A stretch of 64,000 bases of DNA from Naumannella cuiyingiana (lineage in GTDB: Bacteria; Actinomycetota; Actinomycetes; Propionibacteriales; Propionibacteriaceae): the NCBI RefSeq assembly GCF_013408305.1, contig NZ_JACBZS010000001.1, positions 2,976,001-3,040,000 on the forward strand. Direction: 5' to 3'. The translations under genes were made by a program, and so were the position numbers. Positions 39,501 through 53,049 of this stretch are shown one piece after another (position 1 is the stretch's first letter; every line of letters begins with the position of its first letter). The notes beneath the pieces were generated by a model. That model searched no databases. It worked only from the letters and a program-made list of their open reading frames with translations, and was not told where the DNA came from.

Positions 39501-39932
39501 ATGGCGTCGCCGCGCGTCCTCAAGTTGGCAGACCAGATCAAGACGATCGTCGCGCAGTTGCTGGAGCGGCGGATCAAGGATCCCCGGCTGGGCTTCGTGA
39601 CGATCACCGATGTCTCGCTGACCGGCGACACCCGCGAGGCCACGATCTTCTACACGGTGCTCGGCGACGACGCCGACCATGCCGGGACCGCGGCAGCCCT
39701 GGCGTCGGCGACCGGCCTGATCCGCAGCCAGGTCGGCAAGCAGCTCGGGCTGCGACACGCGCCGTCCATCGCCTTCCAGCCCGACGCGGTGCCCGAGGCC
39801 GGCCGGCACATCGACGAGTTGCTGGACCGCGCCCGCACCGACGATGCCTCGCTCGCCGAGCGGGCCTCCGGCGCCGCGTATGCCGGCGAGTCCGACCCCT
39901 ACAAGAAGCCGCGCGACGCCGACGATGAATGA
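39501..39932 (+). CDS. rbfA: 30S ribosome-binding factor A
   Basis: 143-aa KH-fold protein for 16S rRNA 5' end processing and cold adaptation. Signatures: [40 protein letters not shown] and [22 protein letters not shown] 39501 follows AAGGAG. A charged C-terminal tail ([14 protein letters not shown]) ends in an 8-nt overlap with truB. The DHH-phosphoesterase gene often found between rbfA and truB in actinobacteria is absent. Confidence 0.95.
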   Translation: MASPRVLKLADQIKTIVAQLLERRIKDPRLGFVTITDVSLTGDTREATIFYTVLGDDADHAGTAAALASATGLIRSQVGKQLGLRHAPSIAFQPDAVPEAGRHIDELLDRARTDDASLAERASGAAYAGESDPYKKPRDADDE

Positions 39933-40812
39933 GCCGGCGGCCTCGGGGGTGCTCGTCGTCGACAAGCCCGCCGGCTGGACCTCCCACCAGGCCGTCGGAC
40001 GGGTACGCCGACTGCTCGGCACTCGCAAGGTCGGTCACGCCGGCACGCTCGACCCGATGGCGACCGGCGTGCTGCTGGTCGGGGTGAACCGGGCGACCCG
40101 CCTGCTCGGCCACCTGATGCTGACCCAGAAGGAGTACACCGCCACGATCCGGCTCGGCATCGGCACGCTCACCGACGACGCCGACGGCGAGCCCACCGCC
40201 ACCCCCGGCGCCGCGGGGATCGACGCCGATCGCGTCCGCGCCGCACTGCCCGCATTCACCGGCGACATCGACCAGGTGCCGACCGCGGTGTCGGCGATCA
40301 AGGTCGACGGCAAGCGCTCCTATGCCCGCGTCCGGGCGGGGGAGAGTGTCGAGCTCGCCCCGCGCCGCGTGCAGGTGGCCGAGTTCGCATTGCTCGGCGC
40401 CCGCCCGGCCGAGGTCGACGGTCTCGCGGTCGTCGACTGCGACGTGCGGGTCCGCTGTTCGTCGGGCACCTACATCCGCGCGCTGGCCCGCGACCTCGGC
40501 GCGGCGCTCGGCAGCGCGGGGCATCTGACCGCGCTGCGGCGTACCCGCGTCGGCCCGTTCGGTCTCGACCGCGCGGTCGACATCGACACCGACGCAGCGC
40601 CGGAGTTGATCAACATGGCCGAGGCCGCCGCCGGCTGTTTCCCCACGGTGCCGGTCGACGCCGACGCCGCCGCCGACATCAGTCACGGCCGGCGCCTCGC
40701 GCTGGAACTGAACGGCCCGGCTGCGCTGCTGCACGGCGGCGAACTGCTCGCGATCTACCGCCCCGACGGCGCGAGCGCGCGCCCGGTCGCGGTCTTCGCC
40801 GCCGGGTCCTGA
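39925..40812 (+). CDS. truB: tRNA pseudouridine55 synthase
   Basis: 295-aa enzyme making pseudouridine 55 in the T-loop of tRNAs. The catalytic Asp is in [36 protein letters not shown] and the [13 protein letters not shown] block are also conserved. The C-terminal region matches the actinobacterial TruB_C (PUA-like) extension. ATG 39925 overlaps rbfA by 8 nt, so translation is probably coupled. Confidence 0.95.
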   Translation: MNEPAASGVLVVDKPAGWTSHQAVGRVRRLLGTRKVGHAGTLDPMATGVLLVGVNRATRLLGHLMLTQKEYTATIRLGIGTLTDDADGEPTATPGAAGIDADRVRAALPAFTGDIDQVPTAVSAIKVDGKRSYARVRAGESVELAPRRVQVAEFALLGARPAEVDGLAVVDCDVRVRCSSGTYIRALARDLGAALGSAGHLTALRRTRVGPFGLDRAVDIDTDAAPELINMAEAAAGCFPTVPVDADAAADISHGRRLALELNGPAALLHGGELLAIYRPDGASARPVAVFAAGS

Positions 40813-40832
40813 CCCGTCGCTATGGTGGCGGC

Positions 40833-41777
40833 GTGGCCCAGCAGAACACGGACGCGCAGCAGCGCGGGCGCCAGGACCCGGACGCGCGGCAGCGCGGGCG
40901 CACGGCGGTACTGATCGGCAATTTCGACGGCGTCCATCGCGGCCACCAGGCCCTGCTGCGTGCGGCCCGCGACCAGGCCGACCGGTTGATCGTCGTCACC
41001 TTCTGGCCGCACCCGATGTCGGTGGTACGCCCGGACAAGGCGCCCCGGCTGCTCACCGACCTGCCGACCCGGGAGCGGTTGCTGCGTGCGGCCGGCGCGG
41101 ACGAGGTCGAGGTGGTGGGCTTCGACGATGACACCTCGGAGTGGACGCCCGAGGAGTTCGTCGACCGGGTCCTCCGCCCGCTGCACCCGGACCTGATCAT
41201 GGTCGGCGAGAACTTCCGGTTCGGCCATCGCGCCGCCGGCGATGTCGGCCGGCTGACCGACCTGTCCCGCGGCGAGTTCGAGGTGACCGGCCTCCCGCTG
41301 GCCGATATCGACGGTGAGCCCGTCTCCTCGACCCGGGTCCGGGCAGCGCTGGCCGACGGCGATGTCGAGGCGGCCTCGGAACTGCTCGGCCGCCCCTACT
41401 GCTACGACGGCATCGTCGTTCGTGGCCACCAGCGCGGCCGCGAGCTCGGCTTCCCGACCGCCAACCTGCCGGTGCCGGACTGGCGCGCCGCCCCCGCCGA
41501 CGGGGTCTACGGCGGCTGGGCCCGTCGGCTCGACGTGCCCGACGCGCCGCGCTGGCCCGCGGCGATCTCCGTCGGCACCAATCCCACGTTCGACGATGTG
41601 CCCGAGACCGTCGTCGAGGCCTATGTGCTGGATCGCGACGACCTCGAGCTCTACGGCGTACCGCTGCAGGTCGAGTTCGTCGAACGGCTGCGCGGGCAGG
41701 TCGCCTTCACCGGAATGGACGATCTGATCGAGCAGATGCACGCCGACGTCCGCCGCTGCCGGGAGCTGCTGAACTGA
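40833..41777 (+). CDS. ribF: Bifunctional riboflavin kinase/FAD synthetase
   Basis: 314-aa enzyme making FMN then FAD from riboflavin. The N-terminal nucleotidyltransferase domain has LIGNFDGVHRGHQALL and the VGENFRFGHRAAGD block; the C-terminal kinase has GIVVRGHQRGRELGFPTANL and SVGTNPTFDD. The N-terminus before the nucleotide motif is a short, Gln/Arg-rich repeat (QQRGRQDPDARQRGR) rather than the usual beta-strand lead, so it may be slightly atypical or the start may lie elsewhere; GTG 40833 is the best visible. No FMN riboswitch is seen upstream. Confidence 0.93.
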   Translation: MAQQNTDAQQRGRQDPDARQRGRTAVLIGNFDGVHRGHQALLRAARDQADRLIVVTFWPHPMSVVRPDKAPRLLTDLPTRERLLRAAGADEVEVVGFDDDTSEWTPEEFVDRVLRPLHPDLIMVGENFRFGHRAAGDVGRLTDLSRGEFEVTGLPLADIDGEPVSSTRVRAALADGDVEAASELLGRPYCYDGIVVRGHQRGRELGFPTANLPVPDWRAAPADGVYGGWARRLDVPDAPRWPAAISVGTNPTFDDVPETVVEAYVLDRDDLELYGVPLQVEFVERLRGQVAFTGMDDLIEQMHADVRRCRELLN

Positions 41778-41794
41778 CCCCGGCCGGTCGTCGG

Positions 41795-42103
41795 TCAGGC
41801 CAGCCCCGCGAGCCGGCCGAGCGCCGCGGCCACCGCCCCTACCACGACCACCACGATGAACGGCGCGCGGAGCACCAGCGCGACCGCGGCCGCGCCGAGT
41901 GCCAGCAGCCGGGCATCGAGGGACACCTGCTGGCCCGAGGCGATCGTGTTCACCACGACCAACGAGGCGAGCAGGCCGATCGTCATACACCCCGCGATCC
42001 GGACGATCAGCGGCCGCTCGAGGAAGCGGGCGGGGATGCAGAAGCCGCTGAGCTTGATCAGGTACGCCGCCGCGCAGCCGGCGATCAGCCACCACCAGCT
42101 CAT
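41795..42103 (-). CDS. azlD: AzlD-type small subunit of branched-chain amino acid exporter
   Basis: 102-aa hydrophobic protein with three to four membrane helices (SWWWLIAGCAAAYLIKLSGF at the start; LGAAAVALVLRAPFIVVVVV later). It follows azlC with a 4-nt overlap, the usual AzlCD exporter pair. Needed with AzlC to export branched-chain amino acids or analogues. Confidence 0.85.
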   Translation of the reverse strand: MSWWWLIAGCAAAYLIKLSGFCIPARFLERPLIVRIAGCMTIGLLASLVVVNTIASGQQVSLDARLLALGAAAVALVLRAPFIVVVVVGAVAAALGRLAGLA

Positions 42104-42801
42104 CGCGCCGCGGCCTCCCTCGGGCGGCGCGGGCGTACCACGACGGCGAAGAGTGCCGCGACGGCGGCCGCCACCAGGATCGGTACGCCGCTCGGCAGGA
42201 GCGGGATGGCCAGCGCGGTGACCAGGCCGCAGAGCACCGCGATCGCCCACGGCTCGCCGCCGGACAACCGCGGCCACAACAACCCGAGGAAGGCCGCCAC
42301 GGCGGCCCCGTCCAGACCCCACATCCTCGGGTCGCCGAGCGCATCGCCGGCCACCGCACCGATCAGGGTGCTCGTGTTCCAGAGCAGGTAGATGCCGAGC
42401 CCGGCGGTCCAGAACCCGCGGCGTTGTTCGGCCGGGTCGGTCTGGGCGAGCATGGTCGCGGTCGACTCGTCGATGGTCAGGTGCGCCGCGGCGAATCGGC
42501 GCCAGCCCGTGGGCCGGAGCGCGGCGTTCACCTGCATGGCGTAGACACCGTTGCGGACGCCGAGCAGGGTGCCGGCCGCCAGGGCCGAGGCGGGCGAGCC
42601 GCCGCCGGCGAGCACGCCGATCAGCGCGAACTGCGAGCCGCCGGTGAACATCAGCAGGCTCAGCGCGCAGGTCTGCGCGATGTCCAGTCCGGCGGCCACC
42701 CCGAGCGCACCGAACGACACCCCGTAGACGCCGGTCGCGACCGCGATCGAGACCCCTGCACGGATCGCGGGGCTGCGTCGCGCCAGTGCTAGGAGGGACA
42801 T
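42100..42801 (-). CDS. azlC: AzlC-type branched-chain amino acid exporter large subunit
   Basis: 233-aa membrane protein. Family features: GVSFGALGVAAGLDIAQTCA, SLLMFTGGSQFALIGVLAGG and HLTIDESTATMLAQTDPAEQ. About seven helices. ATG 42801 is divergent from the XRE-cupin regulator, whose possible starts lie 0-75 bp away, and the dyad at 42829-42844 lies 28 bp upstream of azlC. Export of branched-chain amino acids is inferred from the family. Confidence 0.88.
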   Translation of the reverse strand: MSLLALARRSPAIRAGVSIAVATGVYGVSFGALGVAAGLDIAQTCALSLLMFTGGSQFALIGVLAGGGSPASALAAGTLLGVRNGVYAMQVNAALRPTGWRRFAAAHLTIDESTATMLAQTDPAEQRRGFWTAGLGIYLLWNTSTLIGAVAGDALGDPRMWGLDGAAVAAFLGLLWPRLSGGEPWAIAVLCGLVTALAIPLLPSGVPILVAAAVAALFAVVVRPRRPREAAAR

Positions 42802-42819
42802 GTGGTCTACGATGACCGC

Positions 42820-43413
42820 ATGACGCCTGTTCGTCAAGACGAACGAAATGATCGAAATAGCGAACCGAGCGCCGCGGTGTCCCGGATCGCCGCCGCCGTC
42901 CGCGCCGAGCGTGCCCGCACCGGGATGAGCCTGTCCGAGCTGGCGCGTCGCGCCGGGGTCGCCAAGTCCACGCTGTCCCAGGTGGAGGCCGGCCAGGGCA
43001 ATCCCGGGGTGGAGACGATCTGGGCGCTGGCCACCGCGCTCGGCGTACCGTTCTCGGCCCTGATCGATCCGCCCGAGGCGCAGTCGCGGCTGATCCGCGC
43101 GGGCGAGGGGGAGGCGACCCGCGCCCAGCACGCCGAGTACGCGGCCGTCGTGTTGTCCCACTGCCCGCCGCAGGTACGCCGCGACCTGTTCCGGATCGAC
43201 GCCGAGCCAGGACCGCCACGCCGCTCCGCAGCCCATGCGCCCGGCACCGTCGAGCACGTGGTGCTGATCGCCGGCCGCGCGCTGACCGGGGCGGCCGACG
43301 AGCCGGTCGAGCTCGGGCCGGGGGACTACCACAGCTACCCCGGCGACGTCCCGCACGTGTTCGACGCGCTCGAACCCGGAACCTCGGCCGTCCTGGTCTC
43401 CCAGCAGCGCTGA
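42820..43413 (+). CDS. XRE-family regulator with C-terminal cupin
   Basis: 197 aa as drawn. An HTH_3 domain (RTGMSLSELARRAGVAKSTL then SQVEAGQGNPGVETIWALAT) is followed by a cupin-like sensor (EHVVLIAGRALTG, ELGPGDYHSYPGDVPHVFDA). The start is uncertain: GTG 42802 follows AGGAGGG and would abut azlC; ATG 42820 is used here; GTG 42877 would begin just before the DNA-binding domain and leave the dyad at 42829-42844 outside the gene. Probably controls the divergent azlCD pair. Confidence 0.8.
   Translation: MTPVRQDERNDRNSEPSAAVSRIAAAVRAERARTGMSLSELARRAGVAKSTLSQVEAGQGNPGVETIWALATALGVPFSALIDPPEAQSRLIRAGEGEATRAQHAEYAAVVLSHCPPQVRRDLFRIDAEPGPPRRSAAHAPGTVEHVVLIAGRALTGAADEPVELGPGDYHSYPGDVPHVFDALEPGTSAVLVSQQR
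42829..42844. promoter_or_regulatory. Perfect dyad between azlC and the XRE-cupin gene
   Basis: GTTCGTCAAGACGAAC has perfect 7-bp arms and an AA centre. It lies 28 bp upstream of azlC and inside or just before the regulator's coding start, a likely operator for the regulator. Confidence 0.55.
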
Positions 43414-43453
43414 GGGTTGACCTCAACGGCGGTCGAGGCGCGAGAGTGGCGCC

Positions 43454-44263
43454 ATGACGATCAGTTGCCGCACCTGCGCGGTGGAGTACGCCGAACCGCT
43501 GCCCGATGTCTGCCCGATCTGCGCCGACGAACGCCAATACGTCCCCGCGACCGGGCAGGCGTGGACCACCGGCGAGGAGCTGCGTGCCGCGGGAACCCGG
43601 ATCGCCGTCGCCGATCACGGCGGCTACTGGGGGCTGACGGCGGAGCCGCAGGTGGGCATCGGGCAGACCGCGATGCTGGTGCCGACGCCCGACGGTGCGC
43701 TGCTGTGGGACCCGCCGGGCTACCTGGACGATGCCTCGGTCGCGTTCGCCCGCGAGCACGGAGTGCGCTGGATCGCCGCCAGCCACCCGCACATGTTCGG
43801 GGCCCAGCTCGACTGGTCGGCCGCCCTCGGCGATGCGACCGTGCTGGTCAACGCCGCCGACGCCGGCTGGCTCGGCCGGCGGGGGCCCGCGATCGAGGAG
43901 TGGTCGGGTGAGCTGCGGCTCGCCGACGAGCTGGTGCTGCGCCAGCTCGGCGGCCACTTCCCGGGCAGCGCGGTGGCGCACTGGGCCGCGGGTCAGGGCG
44001 GGGCGGGCGTGCTGTTCGCCGGCGACACCATCGCACCCAATCCCGATCGGCGCACGGTCACGTTCATGCGCAGCTTCCCCAACCGGCTGCCGTTGTCCGC
44101 CGCGGTGGTGGAGCGGATCGCCGCGCGCGTGGCCGACCTGCGCTACGACACGATCTGGCACAACTTCGGCGGGGCGGTGAGCGGCGGTGCGGATCGCGCC
44201 GTACAGGAATCGGCGCAACGGTACGCCGCCTGGGTGCGCGGCGACCACGACGACCTGACCTGA
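43454..44263 (+). CDS. MBL-fold protein with N-terminal zinc ribbon
   Basis: 269-aa protein. CRTC and CPIC pairs in the first 25 residues form a rubredoxin-like zinc ribbon. The rest has a metallo-beta-lactamase fold, but the usual HxHxDH is ASHPHMFGAQLDW, keeping HxH and lacking the Asp-His pair; later ligands may be in LGGHFPGSAVAHWAAG and LFAGDTIAPNP. The family is annotated as hydrolase-like; the reduced metal site makes activity uncertain. It follows the regulator by 40 nt. Confidence 0.7.
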   Translation: MTISCRTCAVEYAEPLPDVCPICADERQYVPATGQAWTTGEELRAAGTRIAVADHGGYWGLTAEPQVGIGQTAMLVPTPDGALLWDPPGYLDDASVAFAREHGVRWIAASHPHMFGAQLDWSAALGDATVLVNAADAGWLGRRGPAIEEWSGELRLADELVLRQLGGHFPGSAVAHWAAGQGGAGVLFAGDTIAPNPDRRTVTFMRSFPNRLPLSAAVVERIAARVADLRYDTIWHNFGGAVSGGADRAVQESAQRYAAWVRGDHDDLT

Positions 44264-44289
44264 CCGGCTGACCTGACCGGCCGGCGCGA

Positions 44290-44604
44290 TCAGGGCCGCA
44301 GCAGACCCAGGATCTCGTCCAGCTTCTGCCCGTGCTCGCCCAGGATGCGGGTGTGCTCGTCCAGGACGCGGCTGTGTTCGCCCAGGACGCGGCTGTGCTC
44401 GTCCAGGATGCGGGTGTGCTCGTCCAGGACACGGGCATGCTCACCCAGGATGCGGGTGTGCTCGCCCTGGGTGTCGGCGATCTCGGCGAGCCGCGTCGAT
44501 TGGCGCTTCTGCGTGGTCGACAGGTCGCCGAGCAGCTCATAGATGCCGTCGACATCGTTCTCGAGCCGGCGTACCCGCGGCTCGACCCCCGGTGAGGTGC
44601 TCAT
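44290..44604 (-). CDS. Small heptad-repeat coiled-coil protein
   Basis: 104-aa soluble protein. After LENDVDGIYELLGDL comes a run of at least seven near-identical heptads from about residue 48: GEHTRIL, GEHARVL, DEHTRIL, DEHSRVL, GEHSRVL, DEHTRIL, GEHGQKL, then DEILGLLRP. Leu/Ile/Val at two positions per heptad predicts a coiled coil. The DNA shows matching 21-bp repeats (44335-44470). No known domain is recognised; function unknown. Convergent with the MBL gene. Confidence 0.7.
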   Translation of the reverse strand: MSTSPGVEPRVRRLENDVDGIYELLGDLSTTQKRQSTRLAEIADTQGEHTRILGEHARVLDEHTRILDEHSRVLGEHSRVLDEHTRILGEHGQKLDEILGLLRP

Positions 44605-44642
44605 GTATCCAAGCTACGCGACCGCCGATCCCCGTGGTCGGG

Positions 44643-44651
44643 TTATCCACA
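44643..44651 (+). promoter_or_regulatory. Single DnaA-box-like site upstream of rpsO
   Basis: TTATCCACA is a perfect classical DnaA box, in the 238-bp gap between the coiled-coil gene and rpsO. Alone it may be chance. Confidence 0.25.
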
Positions 44652-44842
44652 GCCGGTCGGGCGAGCGCCGGGACCAGCGGCCGGCGTACCCGCCGATTCG
44701 CCCCATCCTGCGCGCGCGGGCTATCCTGTGCAGGTTGCCGTCATGACGGCCGCGGACGACCAAGAGCCCTCGCCCACCCGATGTGGACCGCCGCCAGGCG
44801 GGAGGGCGCCGCGCAACGGACATCGGAAAGGACGAGTGTCGA

Positions 44843-45106
44843 ATGGACGCCGCCGAGAAGCAGAAGATCATCGACGAGTACGCGAGCAAGCCGGGCGACA
44901 CGGGTTCTCCCGATGTCCAGATCGCGTTGCTCACCAAGCGGATCTCGCACCTGACCGAGCACCTCAAGCAGCACAAGGGCGATCATCACAGCCGCCGCGG
45001 GCTGATGCTGATGGTCGGCCAGCGCCGCGGGTTGCTCAACTACGTGGCGAAGAAGGACATCGAGCACTACCGCTCGCTGATCGCCCGCCTGGGCCTGCGC
45101 CGCTGA
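44843..45106 (+). CDS. rpsO: 30S ribosomal protein S15
   Basis: 87-aa primary 16S rRNA-binding protein. Conserved [40 protein letters not shown] and the C-terminal [15 protein letters not shown] 44843 follows GGAAAGGACGAG. It precedes pnp as in most bacteria; a terminator-like hairpin lies between them. Confidence 0.97.
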   Translation: MDAAEKQKIIDEYASKPGDTGSPDVQIALLTKRISHLTEHLKQHKGDHHSRRGLMLMVGQRRGLLNYVAKKDIEHYRSLIARLGLRR

Positions 45107-45123
45107 GTCGCAGTTCGGGTGGG

Positions 45124-45169
45124 AAGGAGGGAGTGTCGCGCCGGGCCGACCGGGGGACACTCCCTTCTT
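45124..45169 (+). terminator. Hairpin with short T-tract after rpsO
   Basis: 14-bp stem with one mismatch (AAGGAGGGAGTGTC, 45124-45137, with 45156-45169) and an 18-nt loop, followed by TGCT after CTTCTT. It could end rpsO transcripts or be the RNase III site known between rpsO and pnp in other bacteria. Confidence 0.7.
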
Positions 45170-45275
45170 TGCTAGAAAGGGACAGCGGCAGCGCCGCTCA
45201 CCCGACAACCGAAGAACAACCGAAGAACTGACAATCCACGAGACCGCGCCGACCGGGAGTCCTGTCCTCGGTAGT

Positions 45276-45399
45276 GGTCTTCGGGAGCCGCCTGCAGAGC
45301 CGTCACCGGCCCGGCGGAGCGCCCGCGGACCTCGATCGAAGACCGGCCTCCCAGCACGCAGCGGCCGACCCCGGGTCGGCCCGCGCGCCCTGGTCTTCG
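45276..45399 (+). promoter_or_regulatory. Candidate alternative-helix element in the pnp leader
   Basis: GGTCTTCG (A, 45276-45283) and an identical GGTCTTCG (C, 45392-45399) flank CGAAGACC (B, 45337-45344). B can pair with A or C but not both. The B-C helix can be lengthened by CGA/TCG across one bulge, and GACCGCG (45242-45248) pairs with CGCGGTC (45401-45407) next to it. The start codon is 28 nt after C. PNPase autoregulation through its leader is known in other bacteria; this specific design is inferred. Confidence 0.45.
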
Positions 45400-45427
45400 T
45401 CGCGGTCCACCACAGAAAGGAATCCCC

Positions 45428-50490
<5,063 letters not shown>

Positions 50491-50512
50491 GGCCGCGACC
50501 CAGCGGGGCGGC

Positions 50513-51076
50513 TCAGCCGATCGCGGTGTGCAGGCGTACCTGCTTCAGGCGGTTCCCGGCTTCGGTGTCGCCCAGTTCGCGGTGCGCGCCGTCGGCCGCC
50601 CAGCCCGAGGCGGACAAGAACCCGCGCAGTACATCGTCGGTCGACCTGACCCAGATCCGGGCCAACCGGTAACCGTCGGCGCGCAGCGTGTCGACGGCGG
50701 CATTCACCAGCCGCGACCCGTGGCCCCGGCGCCGGCTCACCGGATCCACCACGAACTCCGCGACCTCGCCGTCGGTGGCCTCGTCGGCATCCGGATCCTG
50801 GGCCGGCATGGTTGCCGCGAACCCGGTGACCCGGCCGTTCGTGCCGTCGACGGCGACCAGCACGCGGCACTCCGCGAGCGGCGGACGGACGATCGCGCGA
50901 CGCCAGATTTCCGCGGCAGCGTCCAGCGACGCCTCGGAAAGCATCGGCGCCGAAACCTCCGGCGGAAGATCCTCCTGCCAGGCGCGGCGCTGGATCGCGG
51001 CCAGTTGTTCGGCCTCGTCGGGCAGCGCCAGGCGTACCGAATCGGCCACCGGCTGGCCCGGGGTGGATGCTGACAC
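50513..51076 (-). CDS. GNAT-family N-acetyltransferase
   Basis: 187-aa acetyltransferase. The acetyl-CoA loop is in VAEFVVDPVSRRRGHGSRLV (about 104-123), and RIWVRSTDDVLRGFLSASGW is the typical late motif. GTG 51076. Convergent with the DUF2993 gene. Substrate unknown. Confidence 0.85.
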   Translation of the reverse strand: MSASTPGQPVADSVRLALPDEAEQLAAIQRRAWQEDLPPEVSAPMLSEASLDAAAEIWRRAIVRPPLAECRVLVAVDGTNGRVTGFAATMPAQDPDADEATDGEVAEFVVDPVSRRRGHGSRLVNAAVDTLRADGYRLARIWVRSTDDVLRGFLSASGWAADGAHRELGDTEAGNRLKQVRLHTAIG

Positions 51077-51308
51077 AAGCCGCAGCCTAGGCGCCGACGA
51101 TTCGGACCGATAAATTGCCTCCGCACGGTTGCCGAATCAGGGTCGTGCTGTGGCACACTAGGTCCAAGTCCGTGGCTGTTCGTCCCCCCCGAGCGAGCAG
51201 CCGCGGACTCTAGCTTTCTCCGGCCGTCGGCGGCGCGTCCGCCGCGGCGGCACCCGGCTCTCGCGCGCCGCGGGCGCCGCTGGAGTCCCTCCCGATACGC
51301 TCGCACCC

Positions 51309-52997
51309 ATGAACTTTCCCGAGGTGATGAACCCGCCCAAGCTGGCGAGGGACACGCTGCGCGTGATCCCGTTGGGCGGCCTCGGCGATGTCGGCCGGAA
51401 CATGACGATGTTCGAGATCAACGGCAAGATCCTGCTGGTCGACTGCGGCGTGTTCTTTCCCGAGGAGACCCACCCCGGGGTCGATCTGATCCTGCCCGGT
51501 CTCGACGTGTTGTCCGATCGGCTGGACGACATCGTCGGGCTGGTGCTCACCCACGGTCACGAGGACCACATCGGCGCGGTGCCGTTCCTGCTGAAGCAGC
51601 GCGAGGACATCCCGGTCTACGGCAGCCAGCTCACCCTCGGGCTGCTGGCCGAGAAGTTCCGGGAGCACCGGATCCGCAATGCCGACCTGCGGACGGTACG
51701 CGAGGGCGAGCGGGTCGACGTCGACGGCTACGGGCTCGAGTTTGTCGCCGTGAACCACTCCATCCCCGACGCGCTCGCCGTGGCGATCCGGACCGAGGCC
51801 GGGACCGTGTTGCACACCGGCGACTTCAAGATGGACCAGTTGCCGCTGGACGGTCGGATCACCGACCTGCGCGCCTTCGCCCGGCTGGGCGAGGAGGGCG
51901 TCGACCTGTTCCTGACCGACTCCACCAACGCGGAGGTGCCGGGCTTCACCACCCCCGAGAAGGACATCCAACCCGCCCTGGACCGGGTCTTCGCGACCTC
52001 GACCCAGCGGCTCGTCGTGGCCTGCTTCGCCTCCCATGTGCACCGGGTTCAGCAGGTGATGAACGCCGCCGCCCGCTACGGCCGCAAGGTTGCCTACGTC
52101 GGGCGGTCCATGATCAAGAACATGGGCGTTGCGGAGAAGCTCGGCTATCTCGATGTGCCCGAGGGCTTGTTGATCTCCGTGAAGGACGTCGAGAAGTACC
52201 GGCCCGACGAGGTCGTGCTGATCTCCACCGGCTCCCAGGGCGAGCCGCTGTCCGCGCTGTCGCGGATGGCGAGTCGCGAACACCCCTCGATCGAACTCAC
52301 CGAGGGTGACACCGTGCTGCTGGCGTCGTCGCTCATCCCCGGCAACGAGAATTCCGTCTATCGCGTGATCAACGGGCTGACCCGGCTCGGGGTACGCGTG
52401 GTGCACAAGGGCAATGCGCTCGTCCACGTCTCCGGACACGCGTCGGCGGGGGAGTTGCTCTACTGCTACAACATCGTCCGGCCCCGCAATGTGATGCCGG
52501 TGCACGGGGAGGTACGCCACCTCATCGCCAACGGCGAGCTCGCGCAGGCCACCGGCGTACCGTCGGACCGGATCATGCTCGTCGAGGACGGCGGCGTCGT
52601 GGACCTCGCCGATGGCAAGGCCGAGGTCGTCGGGCGGGTCGACGCCCCCTACATCTTCGTCGACGGCACGATGCGCGGGGTCACCGAATCGCAGCTCTCG
52701 GACCGGCTGGTGCTCGGCGAGGAAGGCTTCATCTCCATCGTCGCCGTCGTCAACCTGCACGCCAAGAAGCTGATCAGCGGGCCCGAGATCCAGGCTCGTG
52801 GGTTCCTCGAGGGTGATCAGGACAAGATGTTCGACGGCATCCGCGCCGAGATCGCCGACGCCCTGCGCTCCGCGCTGGACGAGGGGGTGTCGGACACCTA
52901 CCGGCTGCAGCAGGTCATCCGCCGCCGGATCGGACGCTGGGTCTCGGGCAAGATGCGCCGGCGGCCGATGATCGTGCCGGTGGTCGTCGCGACGTAG
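51309..52997 (+). CDS. rnj: Ribonuclease J
   Basis: 562-aa metallo-beta-lactamase/beta-CASP nuclease with endo- and 5'-3' exonuclease roles in rRNA maturation and mRNA decay. Zinc motif LTHGHEDHIGAVPFLLKQ, LHTGDFKMDQLP, the beta-CASP motif HVSGHASAGELL and NVMPVHGEVRHL are present; a C-terminal domain spans about 460-562. ATG 51309. ftsK, which often follows rnj in relatives, is absent here. Confidence 0.95.
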   Translation: MNFPEVMNPPKLARDTLRVIPLGGLGDVGRNMTMFEINGKILLVDCGVFFPEETHPGVDLILPGLDVLSDRLDDIVGLVLTHGHEDHIGAVPFLLKQREDIPVYGSQLTLGLLAEKFREHRIRNADLRTVREGERVDVDGYGLEFVAVNHSIPDALAVAIRTEAGTVLHTGDFKMDQLPLDGRITDLRAFARLGEEGVDLFLTDSTNAEVPGFTTPEKDIQPALDRVFATSTQRLVVACFASHVHRVQQVMNAAARYGRKVAYVGRSMIKNMGVAEKLGYLDVPEGLLISVKDVEKYRPDEVVLISTGSQGEPLSALSRMASREHPSIELTEGDTVLLASSLIPGNENSVYRVINGLTRLGVRVVHKGNALVHVSGHASAGELLYCYNIVRPRNVMPVHGEVRHLIANGELAQATGVPSDRIMLVEDGGVVDLADGKAEVVGRVDAPYIFVDGTMRGVTESQLSDRLVLGEEGFISIVAVVNLHAKKLISGPEIQARGFLEGDQDKMFDGIRAEIADALRSALDEGVSDTYRLQQVIRRRIGRWVSGKMRRRPMIVPVVVAT

Positions 52998-53049
52998 TTC
53001 TGGGTCGCCCTCCGGCTCCCGCGCCCCTCACCCGGCCCGGGCGGAAATC

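Larger units (their letters stand above)
45107..45427 (+). other. 321-nt rpsO-pnp intergenic and pnp leader
   Basis: Contains the rpsO terminator (45124-45169), the three mutually competing segments A, B and C (45276-45399), an 8-bp hairpin GGCCGACC-CCG-GGTCGGCC (45363-45381) and the ribosome binding site AGAAAGGAA. No small gene is supported. Confidence 0.7.

Noticed and set aside
40813-40832. FMN riboswitch before ribF
   Set aside because: The gap to truB is only 20 nt, far too short for the RFN element.
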